64,000 nucleotides of DNA from Symbiodinium microadriaticum. Lineage: Eukaryota; Sar; Dinophyceae; Suessiales; Symbiodiniaceae. The stretch lies in contig LSRX01000290.1 of NCBI GenBank assembly GCA_001939145.1, forward strand, positions 556,890 through 620,889, given 5' to 3'. Each line of letters opens with the position of its first letter. Position 1 is the stretch's first letter. Positions 10,926 to 22,608 of the stretch are shown here, piece by piece. Under the pieces are notes generated by a model that ran no database searches, was not told the DNA's origin, and saw nothing but the letters and a program-made list of their open reading frames with translations. A program made the position numbers and the translations under genes.

Positions 10926-13109
10926 GTGCCTGGCTTCTGGGGTCTATCTCGGTCGCACCTTATGCTAAAGCTCCGTGGCTAACCTGATACTTGCCGATTG
11001 TCTCTGCCGGTTTGGGGCTTATCAGGCCTCGGTTAGAGTAAGCCGGGATCTTCGCAGAACCTGGCAGCCTGCGGTTGACTTAGAGCCCTTATGTTTCCTG
11101 CCCATGTCTCGCGCGCGAATGATCATGCAACCTGCCTAGCTATTAGGGGAAGCAGGTATACTATAAGATTATTTCATAGATCATAATATCATATAGCATG
11201 GCGTGACATAAGATAATTGTAATGAACAAGGTTTGGTACGATATAGTAGAACATGATATGATACAAATGGTATAATGCAATGTAGCATGTTCATTATGGC
11301 TTTTGGAGCATGTTGAGGCACCAGCTGAATCCGACAGTTCTGAGCTCGAAAGTGTCACATCTCACGTTAACGGCTCCTTGTTCCGGTCGTTTTGGCTATG
11401 TGGGCTCGGATATTTGCGCGACGAGTCTCATCTTGAGTAAAAAGCCAGCTTAGACCCAAACTGCCCCAACTCTTAAGCCGCATACAGTCGATGATGTAAA
11501 CTTTGCATTCCAGACATTTCCAAACCCTAGAAACCCCAAACTTTGCAGATCCGAGCAGACCCTAGCAGCGCGAGGCTCCCCGCGCCGGCGGGCTGTCAGC
11601 TCGCCGCGACGTCGTAGTCCGGCTTGCAGTCAGTGGCTCTCTCTCGGATTTATGTAGAGTAGGGTCTAGGGCTTAAGTGGGTCTTTCTGAGGCTTATCAT
11701 ATGGTGTGCAGGTATAAGACTAACTTTGAAGAAGGTTCGTATTGGGTCTTAGGTTGCAGCAGGCAAGCAGGCATGGCATGTGCAAGCACCGTGCTTCCGG
11801 GGGGTTGGCAGTATTTTTGAACTGAAGCTTATGAACCCTTAAGCTAAAGCCCTACGCACTGTGCAGGGACATGTGTATAGGCTAGGCGGCTAGGCTAGTG
11901 CAGTTTCTGGTGAGCTGGACAGGTGCATCGTCTCCTTCACCTCCTCCGTCTCCGCCGCCTCCGCACCTCGGCTTTTTGGGTTTATAGTTTTGAGGATTCA
12001 AAGTTTCGGGATCTTGCGAATCTTCGGGGCACGTGGGTTTCACGGGGTGTATGTAATGGCTGGGCACAGAAGTTCTTTGCGACTCGTGCGAAGCAGCTAA
12101 AGAGGTCGGGAGCTACAGAGTGGCCATGCTCGAACCTCAAGACCTTCTTTGAGAGAAGGGCTTTGGGTTACTGTTTCAAGTCCTAAGTTTCCTCCCTTGC
12201 CAGTATGATCGTGATATCATGTTCAGCTGTCCGTCCACGGAGCCGTGACGGCCTTGATACTCCTCAGGCCAGCATCTGCCGGGCCAGTTTCCGGAGCTTC
12301 TGCTAGACGTCGAGGCTGGATGATGTGCTTGGTACCCGTGACCATTTCGTATTGCGCAAGTATTCTGGTGACATGGTCCTGCGGAGGACCCGAACCTTAT
12401 ACTCCCTGACCGAATCTTCGTTGTCTGTGAAATGGAGCAATGAATGCTCCGCTCGGGCTGCCATTTTTGGCGGACTCCCGATTTCAGCAATCGAGCGATA
12501 TGGAAAGATTTTTGGGACACGCGGACAGCTCAGCAGTTGTTTGGGCTGCTGTGGAGGCTGCAAAGCCACTACCCGACCCCAAAAACTGATCGCTGCTTTT
12601 CCGAACCAACAACAGGATCTTGATTTAGTGAAGACCCCGGCTTATCTGATTCTCGTGGACTTGCAAGCACGTCAGTAGATGCTCTGACCTGTCTGCTGTC
12701 GTTGCTGTGCGCATCTATGCCATTGCCACAAAGATATCATTCGAACACCGGTTCTAACCCATAGACCTATCATGCTTAAGGAGGCAAAATGAGGCTAAGC
12801 ATTCGGCCGTCAGTGGGTTGGATGGCTTTGTTTCAAGAGGGTGAGAGTGAAGACGAAAGTTCAGTAGACAACGCCCGATCAGGCTACACAGAGCCGATGA
12901 GCCAAAGGCGGCGCACAGCCGGCTACGACAACAAGAGCTTTGACGACAACTAGCGAGAAGTTGTTGTTTTTGGCACTGAAGGATGCAGTCGATCAAATGC
13001 TTGGAGTCCCATGCCATACTCGCACACTGTGCAGCCCAGCCCAAGTTCGAGTTTGTTCTTGCGCAGCTCCAACATGGAGTGGCTTGCTTCCGGTGTTCCC
13101 TTTGCCGAG
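10926..13109. other. stretch without a supported gene
   Basis: 11.16-11.30 kb is an AT-rich tract of loosely repeated ATAAT/ATGAT words. A 117-codon + frame at 12325-12678 has acceptable composition, but the minus strand is also open across it and no splice pairing was found. Confidence 0.3.
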
Positions 13110-16100
13110 GCACTACTCCAACCCCTCGAACCCTGCAGCTGGCAGCTACGGCTATGCAAGCCAGAGCCTGTGGCCTTCTTGGAGAGACTATTCGGGCTGA
13201 TACGTTCTAGCTCGAGGTCGTTTCTGGGTTCGCCTTTTCGACGTACTTCTTGTCTGCTCGCTTGACAAGCCTGGAACGTCTCAGTAGCCAGAGTCCCCTT
13301 CCAGAGGCCAACGGGCCCGACACGAGGGTCTGGTAAGAGCCCCGGATGATGGCCAAACAAGGCCAAGCATGTCCAATGACAGAGCCGAGGAGTGCGGCTG
13401 CCAGTAACTTCGGCGGCCGGCTGCCTACCAGCACACCGCGCCCTGGAAGTAGAAGCCAGCAAGCTTGGGCAGGACTTCGGGTTCGTGGTTTGTCCAGAAT
13501 TTGACGGCTTCCAGCGTCCAACCCCCAAGCGACACGGTATCCAATCGAAAAACCTGGCCCCGACAGCTGAGCTTCTCTCGTGTGTCCAACGAGCAGGTAT
13601 GGCTACACCGGTGCAAACGCTTATTCTGGTCGAACCGGCATGGGTCGGGCCCTTAACATGATCCGAAGTGGACTTGTCCAAGCTGTTTCGATGTGGTAAA
13701 CTGCTAGACTCTAGAGTGTTGTCGTGCTTGATGGTTGACCTGAAATTCCCCTCACCAGTATGAAGAATGTTTAATGTGCGGAGAGCATCTGTAGGGCCGA
13801 TCGCCACAAGCCGTCAGGCGAAACAGCTCAGACACACTCGGAATTCTGGCCTCAGAGAGGACCTAGATGCCCGAAGTGTGTCCAATTGCCGATCAGCTTT
13901 CTCATTGTTGCATGCAGGCATTTGTCCCATGAGGCGTTCCCTTTGTCCGTAGTGTTCATGCCTAGGAAGCGGCATGCAGATTGCCCTTGCTGGTGGAGGC
14001 AAGGGAGATGCAGAGAGAGAGAGAGAGAGTTCAAGAAAGGTAGAGAGTGTGTTTGTATGTGTATATATATATATATGTACATATACATACGTACATACAT
14101 ATATATATATATGTATATGTATAGTTAATAGTTATTGTATATATATATATATATATATATATTTATTATATATATTAGTTATATATATATGCATAAATGT
14201 GTGTGTGTGCATGCCAATCACCTGGCCCGTGCATCTGCATCTCACATGGGCATGTACGTCTCATTTTGCGTTAAAAGCTTCGTGGACTGCAATTCCAACC
14301 TGAGCCTCCGAGAACGCCCTGAAGTCAATGATATCATGAAGTTGAGGGGAACTAGAGTCAAATAGCCTAGTACGGTTTCACGGCATCGTGCAGCTGCAGC
14401 AGAGCCAAATTTCCCTTGGCCCATATTCTGCCAAGGGACGTCGGAACTTACTTTGGTCAGGATATGTAGGTCTTGGTGGGGTGAAGTGCAAGCGACAGGT
14501 GGCCTTCTGGCTGGAATGGCGCTGAGCAACTTGATGCATCATTCGTGGACCGGGTATTCTCAACAGCAGATGCCGCTGGTGCAGCAAGAAGTTGCATTGA
14601 ATAACTTGCCGCGCTCCGGAGAGTTAGGTGCACACTGCCAGCCGGCGCCTGCTTCCTCGTTACTATTGATTTTGATCACCGTAGCCGCCGTACTATTCCA
14701 AGAACTCCCACAACGGCTTTCCGCTGTGTATGCATCATGCCCCAATCTGTTCTGGAAGCATTCCTTTAGCCCGAAGATGTGGGCTGCCACAGTCAACATA
14801 TCTTCTTGAAACACTGAGGCTGAGCATGCCATGCTCCTCTGGATCGTGGTCCGGGCTGTGCAGCACATGCAGCTCGACCTTACCATGCCAAGGATGAAGC
14901 TGGGGAGTGCCAGAGCAATGCAGTTTCGGAAGCACACCCTTTGAAGGCTGCTTTCTCAAAACCATTGCGGCAGGTCGTAGGGGTTCACCACTTCCGCATG
15001 ACCCACTGCACCTGGCCGACTCAGCTGTCTGATCTGCGCAAAGGCGTGTCTCTCTATGGAGCCGACAAGTGTGACATCAAGCTCCTTGGCCAAAAGGAAG
15101 TAACGTCGGCAGAAGAAGCTAACTTCAAGCCACACTCGCTTGCCGAGCAGCTGCAAGAGTAGAACATGATGGCAGGCGTGGCTAGACAGGTTTCCGCCGA
15201 CGTACATGCGCAAGGTGCTGCAAACGTAGTGGAATGGACTGAAATGGATGTATTTACGTGGCTTTGTTTGCATACAGTTCTCCCGTACATAAGATCCTAT
15301 AACCACCTACATGTTTTTACCAAGACGCATGTGCACGTACTTGCATGTGTGTATATATATATATATATGAAGGATGCAAAGAGAGACCGAAGGTGTCCAG
15401 AGAACATCTATCTCTATCAGTTTGTCAAGGACGCCAAATTTCGAGGATCCTGGTCCAAAGACTCTCGCAGCCTGAGGATCTCGCCGAAGATCGATGCCAC
15501 TCGCGATGACCTCGTGAATACGGGCTTCATTCCTGCAGACTTCACGTGGCCCATACACGCTACTCGGGCTTGAGGTTTAGGGTTTAGGGTGGAGGTTTAG
15601 GCCAGGCATTGCGCACTCGCGAGGGCGTTAGCCGGGTCAGTTGCATGTTGCATACTGGCGCATGGCTTCCAGACCCGTCGAAGCATTGTTTGGGGTAATC
15701 GGATCTCAGAGCCACTCCGTAGCTGGACCTGGCTCCTGGAATTCGCTCCTGTGGGGCTCCACAGGGGCATTGGTCTTACAGCGAGGTGAAGATCACATCG
15801 ATCTCCAGCACCGATTTCGAGCCCAGCTCCATCTGTCCACCAACCACTCCAGGCCGGGAATTTCTTCAGGTTTAACATCAGAGGTAGGGATTTCATGGCC
15901 AACTAATGACAGATGTGATCCAACCTCGGGACAGGGCAACAAACGATTTGTCACTCCTGCACAGCTCTTTCGCCCGGGCCGGTAGCTCATCCTGATACAG
16001 ATCACTCCCGGTGCTCGATGTTTTCTGTGTGTAGGAGTCCATGCAGATGCAAGCTTTTTTTTTTCAGTTAGTCCACGCGCGCTGGAGTGAAGCCCGCCTT

Positions 16101-17582
16101 GATCTTGAGTCCCAGAAACCCTATGAGCTCCGAAATCGAAGCCGCTGCCAGCGCAGACACCGAAGCCCTAATATAGGGGACTGAATCATTACCTATACTA
16201 TTTTGGGGGTTCCTTGTTTATAAATATAGTGTAATATACCCGAAAACCCTAGTCTAATCATTAAGGCCCCGACATTTACACCGAAGTTTCACTTCAAAGC
16301 TCCAAGAGGAGTCAATTGGACGGCCCCTCCAATGAAGCAGCCTCCTAGCTGCATCTCTTCAATCGTAAGAGATACGGATATACTTATATACTGTTACGAC
16401 ATATTGCAAGATATCTTAATATACTATAGTGTACTAGATGTGTTTGTTCGCCTCCAAGATTGAAACTAATTTAGGGTCCAGGCTTGAATGTTTAGGGCAA
16501 TTAGGGGGTAAAGCTGAGGCATGTTGAGATGCTGGACACGTCTAGGCATCGTTATGTGAACACGCATGCATGAATACATACAGGAAACTACGGAGCATTC
16601 AGACCCATGGACTTTATGAATCATGGGATATAATGTGAGAGAAGCACAAGGCAGTTGCGCAGACATTGCCTGAAGAGCGGGTTCATCCAAAACCCTGCAT
16701 GCACCACGTCGTGCTCACAGACAGATCATGCGCAATTGACATACAAAAAGAACCAGCCGGAACATGACAGCTGACGAACATCTTCGTGTCAAAGCCACAA
16801 GTCCGAAAAGCAACCACAGCTCAAGCAGCTGGATCCTTGTTAAGGTGGTTAGTAGACTTTGCACAGGCCACAAGCAAGAACATTTGTTAATGAATCCCGG
16901 CGCCTGGAGGAGTGTTTACAGTTGGCTAAGGGTTAGACAAATGGAAGATCGTTTCGGCTTCATGGAATGCGGTCTATGAGCTGGTGGCAGAGTGCGGCAG
17001 CACTTGGGGGACAGTGCGATGATCCAGCCAATCAGGAGAAGGATGCTTTCGGCTTAGCCCTTGCCGCACACGGCAGTACGATACGCAACAGATCCCTGTG
17101 TTGAGTGGCATCATGACCTGTGATGGGTGTAGCAACGGCTTCGAGGAGTATGAAGCCTGCGCAGACACCTGGTGATTTCCAGGCTGTATAGGAGTAGGGC
17201 TCTGCCGTAGACTAGAGTCACTTCGAACGTGAGATTCTACGTTGACTCTGAAGGCTGTTCCTGACACTGACTACCATGGAGGAGCTCTCCGCCCCGCCTG
17301 CTGCAACCTGGACGATTGGATGTGTTGTCCGAGAGACTTCAAGGACACATCCAACAAAGCATGCTATGCATACATCCGACTTTAAGAGTTTTGCATGTTG
17401 CATGAACAGAAGGTTCAGCAGCTTCCTCCTTATTCCAGTTTTGCGGTGTACTTGAGCTGCTGTTTGAGCTTCGTGTTTCTCATCGATTGCAGCAGTTCTT
17501 GGCACAGACAGCGCAACAAGAGCGTAAGTTTGTGTGCCCTAGTATTTATACTTACTAGCATGTACGTCATGTATTACTGCAC

Positions 17583-17617
<35 letters not shown>

Positions 17618-17636
17618 GGCAGCCAGGCAGACAGGC

Positions 17637-17669
<33 letters not shown>

Positions 17670-18723
17670 CACACACACACACATGTGCACGCACGTGCTT
17701 GTCGGTTTTGAGATAGGGAACCACAGAGTCGGATAGAGGGAGGGAGGGAGAGAAACAGAGAGAGATAGGCAGATAGATAGATCGGTAGGTGGGTAGGTGT
17801 GTATATATATATATACACACACCTATATCTGCATGAGCAAACAAAGCTTGGACGAAAGGCATCCGCTAGCAGCTCTGGCTTTTCCGGCATGTTTTCGGCA
17901 TTGATTGCGACTCGGCCGCATCGCGACTTTTCATAAGAGGGTTTTTACATAAAGCTCTCGTACACTGTAGCGGACATTCTGGAACTTGCGACCGACTCCT
18001 GCTATCAGCAGGCAGAATCACCTGCGTCGGAACAAATACAGCGGTAACAACATCCGCTACATTTCCTACTGTATTTTGTAGAGTTAAAGTAAGATACATA
18101 CCCTCCAGACCTTATTCCAATCATTTTATGGCCTTATATTACGTGCAGCAAAGGCTGCTCTTGCCGCTTGCTGCTGTTGCTGCTGCTGCGCTGCTGCAGC
18201 CTGGCAGATGTCGAGGCCAGCCGGTGCAACACAGATGCCTGAAGTCTCCGCGTCCTGAACTTGCGACCTTCATAACGAACGTAACGAAGATTCTCATGTA
18301 GCAGAAGATCGAATCTAGTATTAGGGCAGGTCGTTGCGGGATAGGAGCAATGCCGAACAGGAGACAATTCGCTGCCAGACCGGGGCATCACCCATGGAAG
18401 GGCAAAGAGACCAGCAGTACTGTAGCAGTCCCAGCGTGCTTTGTTGAATATGACTGCGCAAGTGTTCTACATTTCTATACACGCACATGCAACGCTCCAT
18501 TATGACAGGTATGATGCTTACAGATTACTTCTGTCGATGCAACCCGGTCGACAGGCAGATAGATGAGATGCAGCAATCGATCGGAAGAGACGCAGGGAGA
18601 TGGAGGTAGAGAGAGAGCTGAGAGGCAGCCACAGAGAGAGAGAGAGAGAGAGAGCGAGAAAGAGAGCTGAGGGGACAACCCTCTTGCCCATAGCCCTGGC
18701 GAAAGAAAAGAGCTGAGAGAGAG

Positions 18724-18799
<76 letters not shown>

Positions 18800-20571
18800 C
18801 AGATGTGTGTGTGTGTGTGTGTCTGTGTGTGAGTGAGCGATACGCATACATATATGTTTGGACATGCATACACTGCATACACACATAGATATATGTGTAT
18901 AGATGCTGAGTGTGTGTGTGTGTGTGTAGGTTACTCTGGCAGGAAGCGCACCGACTGGGAGTCCGGGACATCATCGGAGTCTGAATCTGATGGTTACCCC
19001 GCCCCGGGACAGGTGCCTTGGTCTATAATTAAAACATATATATATATATAGAGGATTTCGAGTTTGTTTTTAAATGTGAATAGAGGTGCTCGGATTTTGG
19101 ATTGGGCATGATTCGAGCTTCTCGGAGTCGTATGGATCACTGGCTACACGTGATTGGCAACTGGAACTTGTGGGAGCTCGTGTCGACCTGCTTCTGCATG
19201 AAGAGTGCAGAATCAGTGCTCGGAAGGGCTGAGGTAAAGATAACAAAATGCAGCACAATTGCAATAAAAGTGTGGACAAGTGCGAGCAGTCAGCCCAAGA
19301 GGTTGCCGTAAGTTTAAGAACAAACGCAAAACTGCCTCGGGCATTCGGCCCGTCTCGGGTCACATCGTCACATACTCGACACGTTGTTTACACTGTGTTC
19401 ACGGTTTTTCGGGCTGGTTCTCGTCCGACAAGCGCGAACCGTGTTTACCAGCCCCACCCCTCGCCCCCGCCACGCAAGAACTTGAAATATACTATAGAAA
19501 ATGTCACACCACAAAGCGCAAGACAAAAACACGTAAAATTGACGCAGCCCGCGGCCTGCGAAAAAGCGCCGTGAAAAGAACATGTCAAAAGCACAAAGAA
19601 TGTCTTCCGTAGGAATTGTGTGGGTGCAGTGTGGAAAAGCATGTAGAGTTGCTTCATCATTCTGCTTTGTCGGAGGCTGCTGGAAGCTGCTACTTAGGTT
19701 GAAATTTCTTCTCTCGCTCAGCATGACACACTCTGCAGCCATGGCCGTGGCTTCGTTGACACATTTACGCTTCGTGTTACTCCTCAATTACATCTTCTTT
19801 TCGTTTCACTTGCAAAGGAAAGATTTGAAGGGTTGACTTCACGGAACAGCGGATTTCTTAGGCGGAGGCTATTGGAGTTGCCACATGTTGCCACATATCT
19901 ATGGAATCTATGCCATCGGGCGCACCATTGAACCAAAAGTGTCAGTAGACAGGGCGAAACCGCCCTTCAGGTTTCAAATCTTCGACGGTCCTCAACCCTG
20001 AATCCTTGAAAGGCATGATGTGGTCTTGGCACTCAGCGAGCGGTAGAAGTGCGAAAACATGACGAAATATTCCAAAGCCAAAATCCAGCAGAGCCGCAAG
20101 CTTCAAGCATTCGCGAAGTCCCTGCGTCTGTTTCGTCAGATGGCCTACGCCCGCCCGATGCAACCGCCGGTGCCAGGCCCCCCTAATTTGCCGTTGCGTC
20201 GGTCGAGTCCTGGTAGATAGAGTTCAGCCAAGCGTTTAGGCATTTATCGTTTGCACCACTTCAGTGCCAGGGTTTGGCAAGCTCAGGTAGAATAAGTCTT
20301 TTGAGTTAGGATTGCAGTCGACTTTGAATTGGACGTTTGATTTCAGCTCGACTGGATAGAGGGCGTGTTGGCTTTGCTTCTGACAACCGAGAGGCTTTTT
20401 AGAATTTTCGACTACAGGTATAGGAGAAAGCCTAAACCTCTGCTCTGCACAGCAAAAGCCAGCAAAAGCCAGACCTCTCTTCTCCTTTCCTGGTCGGGTC
20501 AGCATGCAGGACAAGGCCCACACCCGTACTGGCAAGGATCCGCGCCCCAAGGACTGGACGTGATCATGTAG
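13110..20571 (+). CDS. YG-family membrane protein, paralogue 1 (multi-exon)
   Basis: Unrecognised family, matched exon by exon to 32.2-37.8 kb. Predicted exons: 13110-13150 (HYSNP..SYG), ~13384-13430 (SNFGG), 13597-13628 (YGYTGANAYS), 13966-13998 (SGMQIALAGG), 14499-14578 (GLLAGMALSNLMHH), 15025-15099 (VSLYGADKCDIKLLG), 15421 to ~15560 (PKIDATRDDLVNTGFIP), ~15782-15852 (VKITSISSTDFEP), 17439-17523 (FAVYLSCCLSFVFL, a membrane segment ending at the consensus donor GTAAGT), and 20503-20571 (GPHPYWQGSAPQG, then TAG). Reading phase agrees across 13628/13966, 13998/14499, 14578/15025, 15099/15421 and 17523/20503. At least one exon before the membrane segment is unresolved. The order suggests a secreted or outer Tyr/Gly-rich and Cys-containing region, one membrane span and a short tail (inference). 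Introns hold (TA)n, (GACA)n and (GA)n arrays. Confidence 0.6.
14020..14185. repeat. (GA)n and (TA)n microsatellites inside a YG1 intron
   Basis: GAGAGAGAGA at about 14024 is followed by TA/TACA repeats to about 14185, all between the predicted exons at 13966-13998 and 14499-14578. Confidence 0.9.
15571..15602 (+). repeat. telomere-type (TTTAGGG) repeats
   Basis: GAGGTTTAGGGTTTAGGG, then a degenerate unit and TTTAGG, directly downstream of the DATRDDL exon of YG1. The TGA that ends that exon's open frame overlaps the first unit, so the repeat probably lies in the following intron. Confidence 0.85.
16172..16274. mobile_element. short inverted-repeat element, family B copy 1
   Basis: The left arm TATAGGGGACTGAATCATTA is matched at 15 of 20 positions by the complement of the right arm (16255-16274, containing AATCATTAAGGCCCC). 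A related unit lies at 26306-26417. It lies in the YG1 interval between the exon near 15.8 kb and that at 17.4 kb. It looks like a small MITE; superfamily unassigned. Confidence 0.5.
17582..17822. repeat. (GACA)n, (CA)n, (GA)n and GATA-like microsatellites
   Basis: About 90 bp of CAGA repeats, then CACACA, GAGGGAGG/GAGA and TAGATAGAT/TAGGTGGG units ending in (TA)n, just after the consensus donor at 17524. Confidence 0.95.
18597..18934. repeat. (GA)n and (GT)n microsatellites
   Basis: GA repeats run with interruptions from 18605 to 18798, then GT repeats; a second GT run lies near 18910-18928. Leu/Ser frames on the minus strand are artefacts of this. Confidence 0.95.
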
Positions 20572-20702
20572 CGGAAGTAGCTACACGACGACGATGTTTC
20601 AAAAGCTGATCCCTAGTGACGAAGTGTCGATGACTTAGTTAGTAAGTTAGCTTATGGACAAGTTACGATGGTGATGGCCTTGTTCTACCTACCATCTTCA
20701 AG

Positions 20703-21062
20703 GCCATGGTCATCATGATCATCATCATCACCACCATCCTCATCATCATCTTCGTCATCAGCATTGTCATGATAACATCACCATCAACATCAGCAGCATC
20801 ATGATCATCGCCATGATCATCAACATCACCGTGCCCATCATCAGCGTCATCACCATCGAGATCCGTGTCAACCTTGGACACATCGTGGATCTCTGATGCA
20901 AGCAGATGAATGTCTTCTTTCCGGTATGTCCCCCCCCCCCATCCCGCCTTCCCCACTCTGCCTTCCCCCATCCTGCAACCCCACCTTTCTCCCATCCCCA
21001 ATGATGATGATGTTGTTGATGATGATATTGCTGGTGATGATGGTGATGATGATGTTGGCGGC

Positions 21063-21099
<37 letters not shown>

Positions 21100-21146
21100 G
21101 CTTTGGTGATCATGATCATGAGTATGACGATGATCATTTCGAAGAT
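20703..21146. repeat. (ATC)n / (GAT)n trinucleotide arrays facing each other
   Basis: 20703-20870 is ATC/ACC-rich and 21000-21145 is GATGAT-rich, with a C-rich spacer between. Their opposite motif orientation makes a loose large inverted repeat. Met/Asp frames here are artefacts. Confidence 0.9.
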
Positions 21147-21318
21147 GATGTTGATTATGAGGGATTTCGGAGGCGGCTTCTTGTCCTCTGCAACAGCGAA
21201 TTCAATCGTACTTGACGAGGGATTCTGCTTGTACCATGTTGAGCTCATAGGCGCCGAGGGGAGAGTTCTAGGGGACTCAAGCTCGTGGCAACATGTGGGG
21301 GCAGAGTAGAGGAGGGCT

Positions 21319-21321
<3 letters not shown>

Positions 21322-21349
<28 letters not shown>

Positions 21350-21351
21350 GC
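21322..21351. repeat. (CT)n microsatellite
   Basis: Pure CT run of about 14 units upstream of the disordered-protein gene, followed by a short (CA)n at about 21390. Confidence 0.95.
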
Positions 21352-21458
21352 GGAGCCTTTGAAGCATGGAAGGACCCAACCAGTTGACACACACACACAC
21401 ACAAACCGGCATCATGTACAATTATAAGCAGCAGTAAATGAAGACAAAGTAGGCCCGA

Positions 21459-22122
21459 ATGGTCCAAGACAACAGAAAGCCCACCTTTCAAGACTCGTGC
21501 CCGAACGATACATCCTGCGACGCAGCAATTTCCGCTTTGGAAAAAGCCGTCTCCAGCGATCCCAAACGTTGCTACCTTGCTGATAGCGAAATGTGGGGAG
21601 GACCGCCGCAACCAGCACCGTACGCTGGCGCCGCATATGCCACTGGGGCGCCCTATGTGGCCACCTCCTTCGTACAGGGCAGCCCGCAGCTTCGGTCTGT
21701 TTATGTTTGTTTTGGGCAGCTGCATCACATTTTTATCGAGGGTCCGAGGGGCTTGGTGCAGCTGCTTCCAATTAAGGGGTCGAGCTTGAAGTTTCAGGTC
21801 GATCGGGTTCCGACTTCCTGACAGTCAACACCATTCGCTGTGCCCTGCTAGTCCCTGAACTCTGAACAGTGTACGCTGTAACACCGCAAATTGTTGCAGA
21901 GATCCGCAAAAAAGCAGAATCACCGAAACATGACCGCTTTTAAATTCCAGAACCCCATATTGGTCTCAGCCAGGCAGGCCTACCCGGCGCCTTTCCAGTC
22001 CGGCGAGGGGTTTGCTTGGGCGGGCTTCGGCAGCGGCGGCTTCATGGACCCGGGCAGGGCTTTCGGGTGCGAGAGCTTCGGATATGTCGGGAGCAATGTA
22101 AGGAGGGAAGGCGGTAAACAAG

Positions 22123-22153
<31 letters not shown>

Positions 22154-22608
22154 AGGCTGTCGAACTTCTCCGCACCCTTTCGGGCGGCGTGGGGACATGG
22201 CCACCAAGTGCACTGGCGCATTCCCCACGATCCAGGAAGCTGCGATGAATCTCGTTTGGGGGGATTTCCAGGCACATTCCCTAGGAGAGTCGAGGCCAAC
22301 CGCGTGGCGCCTCCTGGTGGCAAAGTGAGCGCCGCCATGGCTTGGGGGACGTACAGCGATCGACGGCACCACCTTCGCCACGAGGACGGGGAACACGCCG
22401 ACCCAGGTCGCCGTCTTTTGACGATGAGGAGTCCTCCAATGCTCGCAGCCCGTGGGGCAAGGGAGCGACTGACATAGCTGCTGGGAGGACGAGCACTTCT
22501 ACACGATCCACCGGGCTGCTAACTGAAAGCCGGGCCTTTCGAAGCGAGAGGGGGAAGACAGCATGCCGAGATGGGGGAATTCAGCCGCACGTTGATGTTG
22601 TCTGTTGA
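21459..22608 (+). CDS. three-exon gene, disordered Pro/Gly/Ser-rich protein (227 aa)
   Basis: Exon 1, 21459-21694, starts at an ATG and ends CTTCG|GTCTGT. Exon 2, 21974-22097, follows AGCCAG and ends AGCAAT|GTAAGG. Exon 3, 22285-22608, follows TTCCCTAG and ends in TGA. Lengths 236, 124 and 324 sum to 684 nt, phases agree, and the joined frame is 227 codons plus stop. Exon 1 carries AAISALEKAVSSDPKR and the Pro/Ala/Tyr stretch PQPAPYAGAAYATGAPY; exon 2 is Gly/Phe-rich (FAWAGFGSGGFMDPGRAFG); exon 3 has likely phosphosites, RSTAPPSPRGRG and RPRSPSFDDEESS. No signal peptide, membrane span or known domain. The true start could be upstream if the first exon is longer. Intron 2 holds a (GA)n run. 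Confidence 0.55.
22120..22149. repeat. (GA)n microsatellite in an intron
   Basis: About 14 GA units between predicted exons 2 and 3 of the preceding gene. Confidence 0.95.

Noticed and set aside
11982..12030. Frame reading FEDSKFRDL, resembling VKDAKFRGS of the YG1 exon at 15.4 kb
   Set aside because: The similarity is about five residues, with no matching splice borders; probably chance.
17539..17890. Cys/Val/Leu-rich minus-strand frames
   Set aside because: Produced by (GACA)n and (CA)n repeats.
18475..18974. Ser/Leu-rich minus-strand frames up to 149 codons
   Set aside because: Produced by (GA)n and (GT)n repeats.
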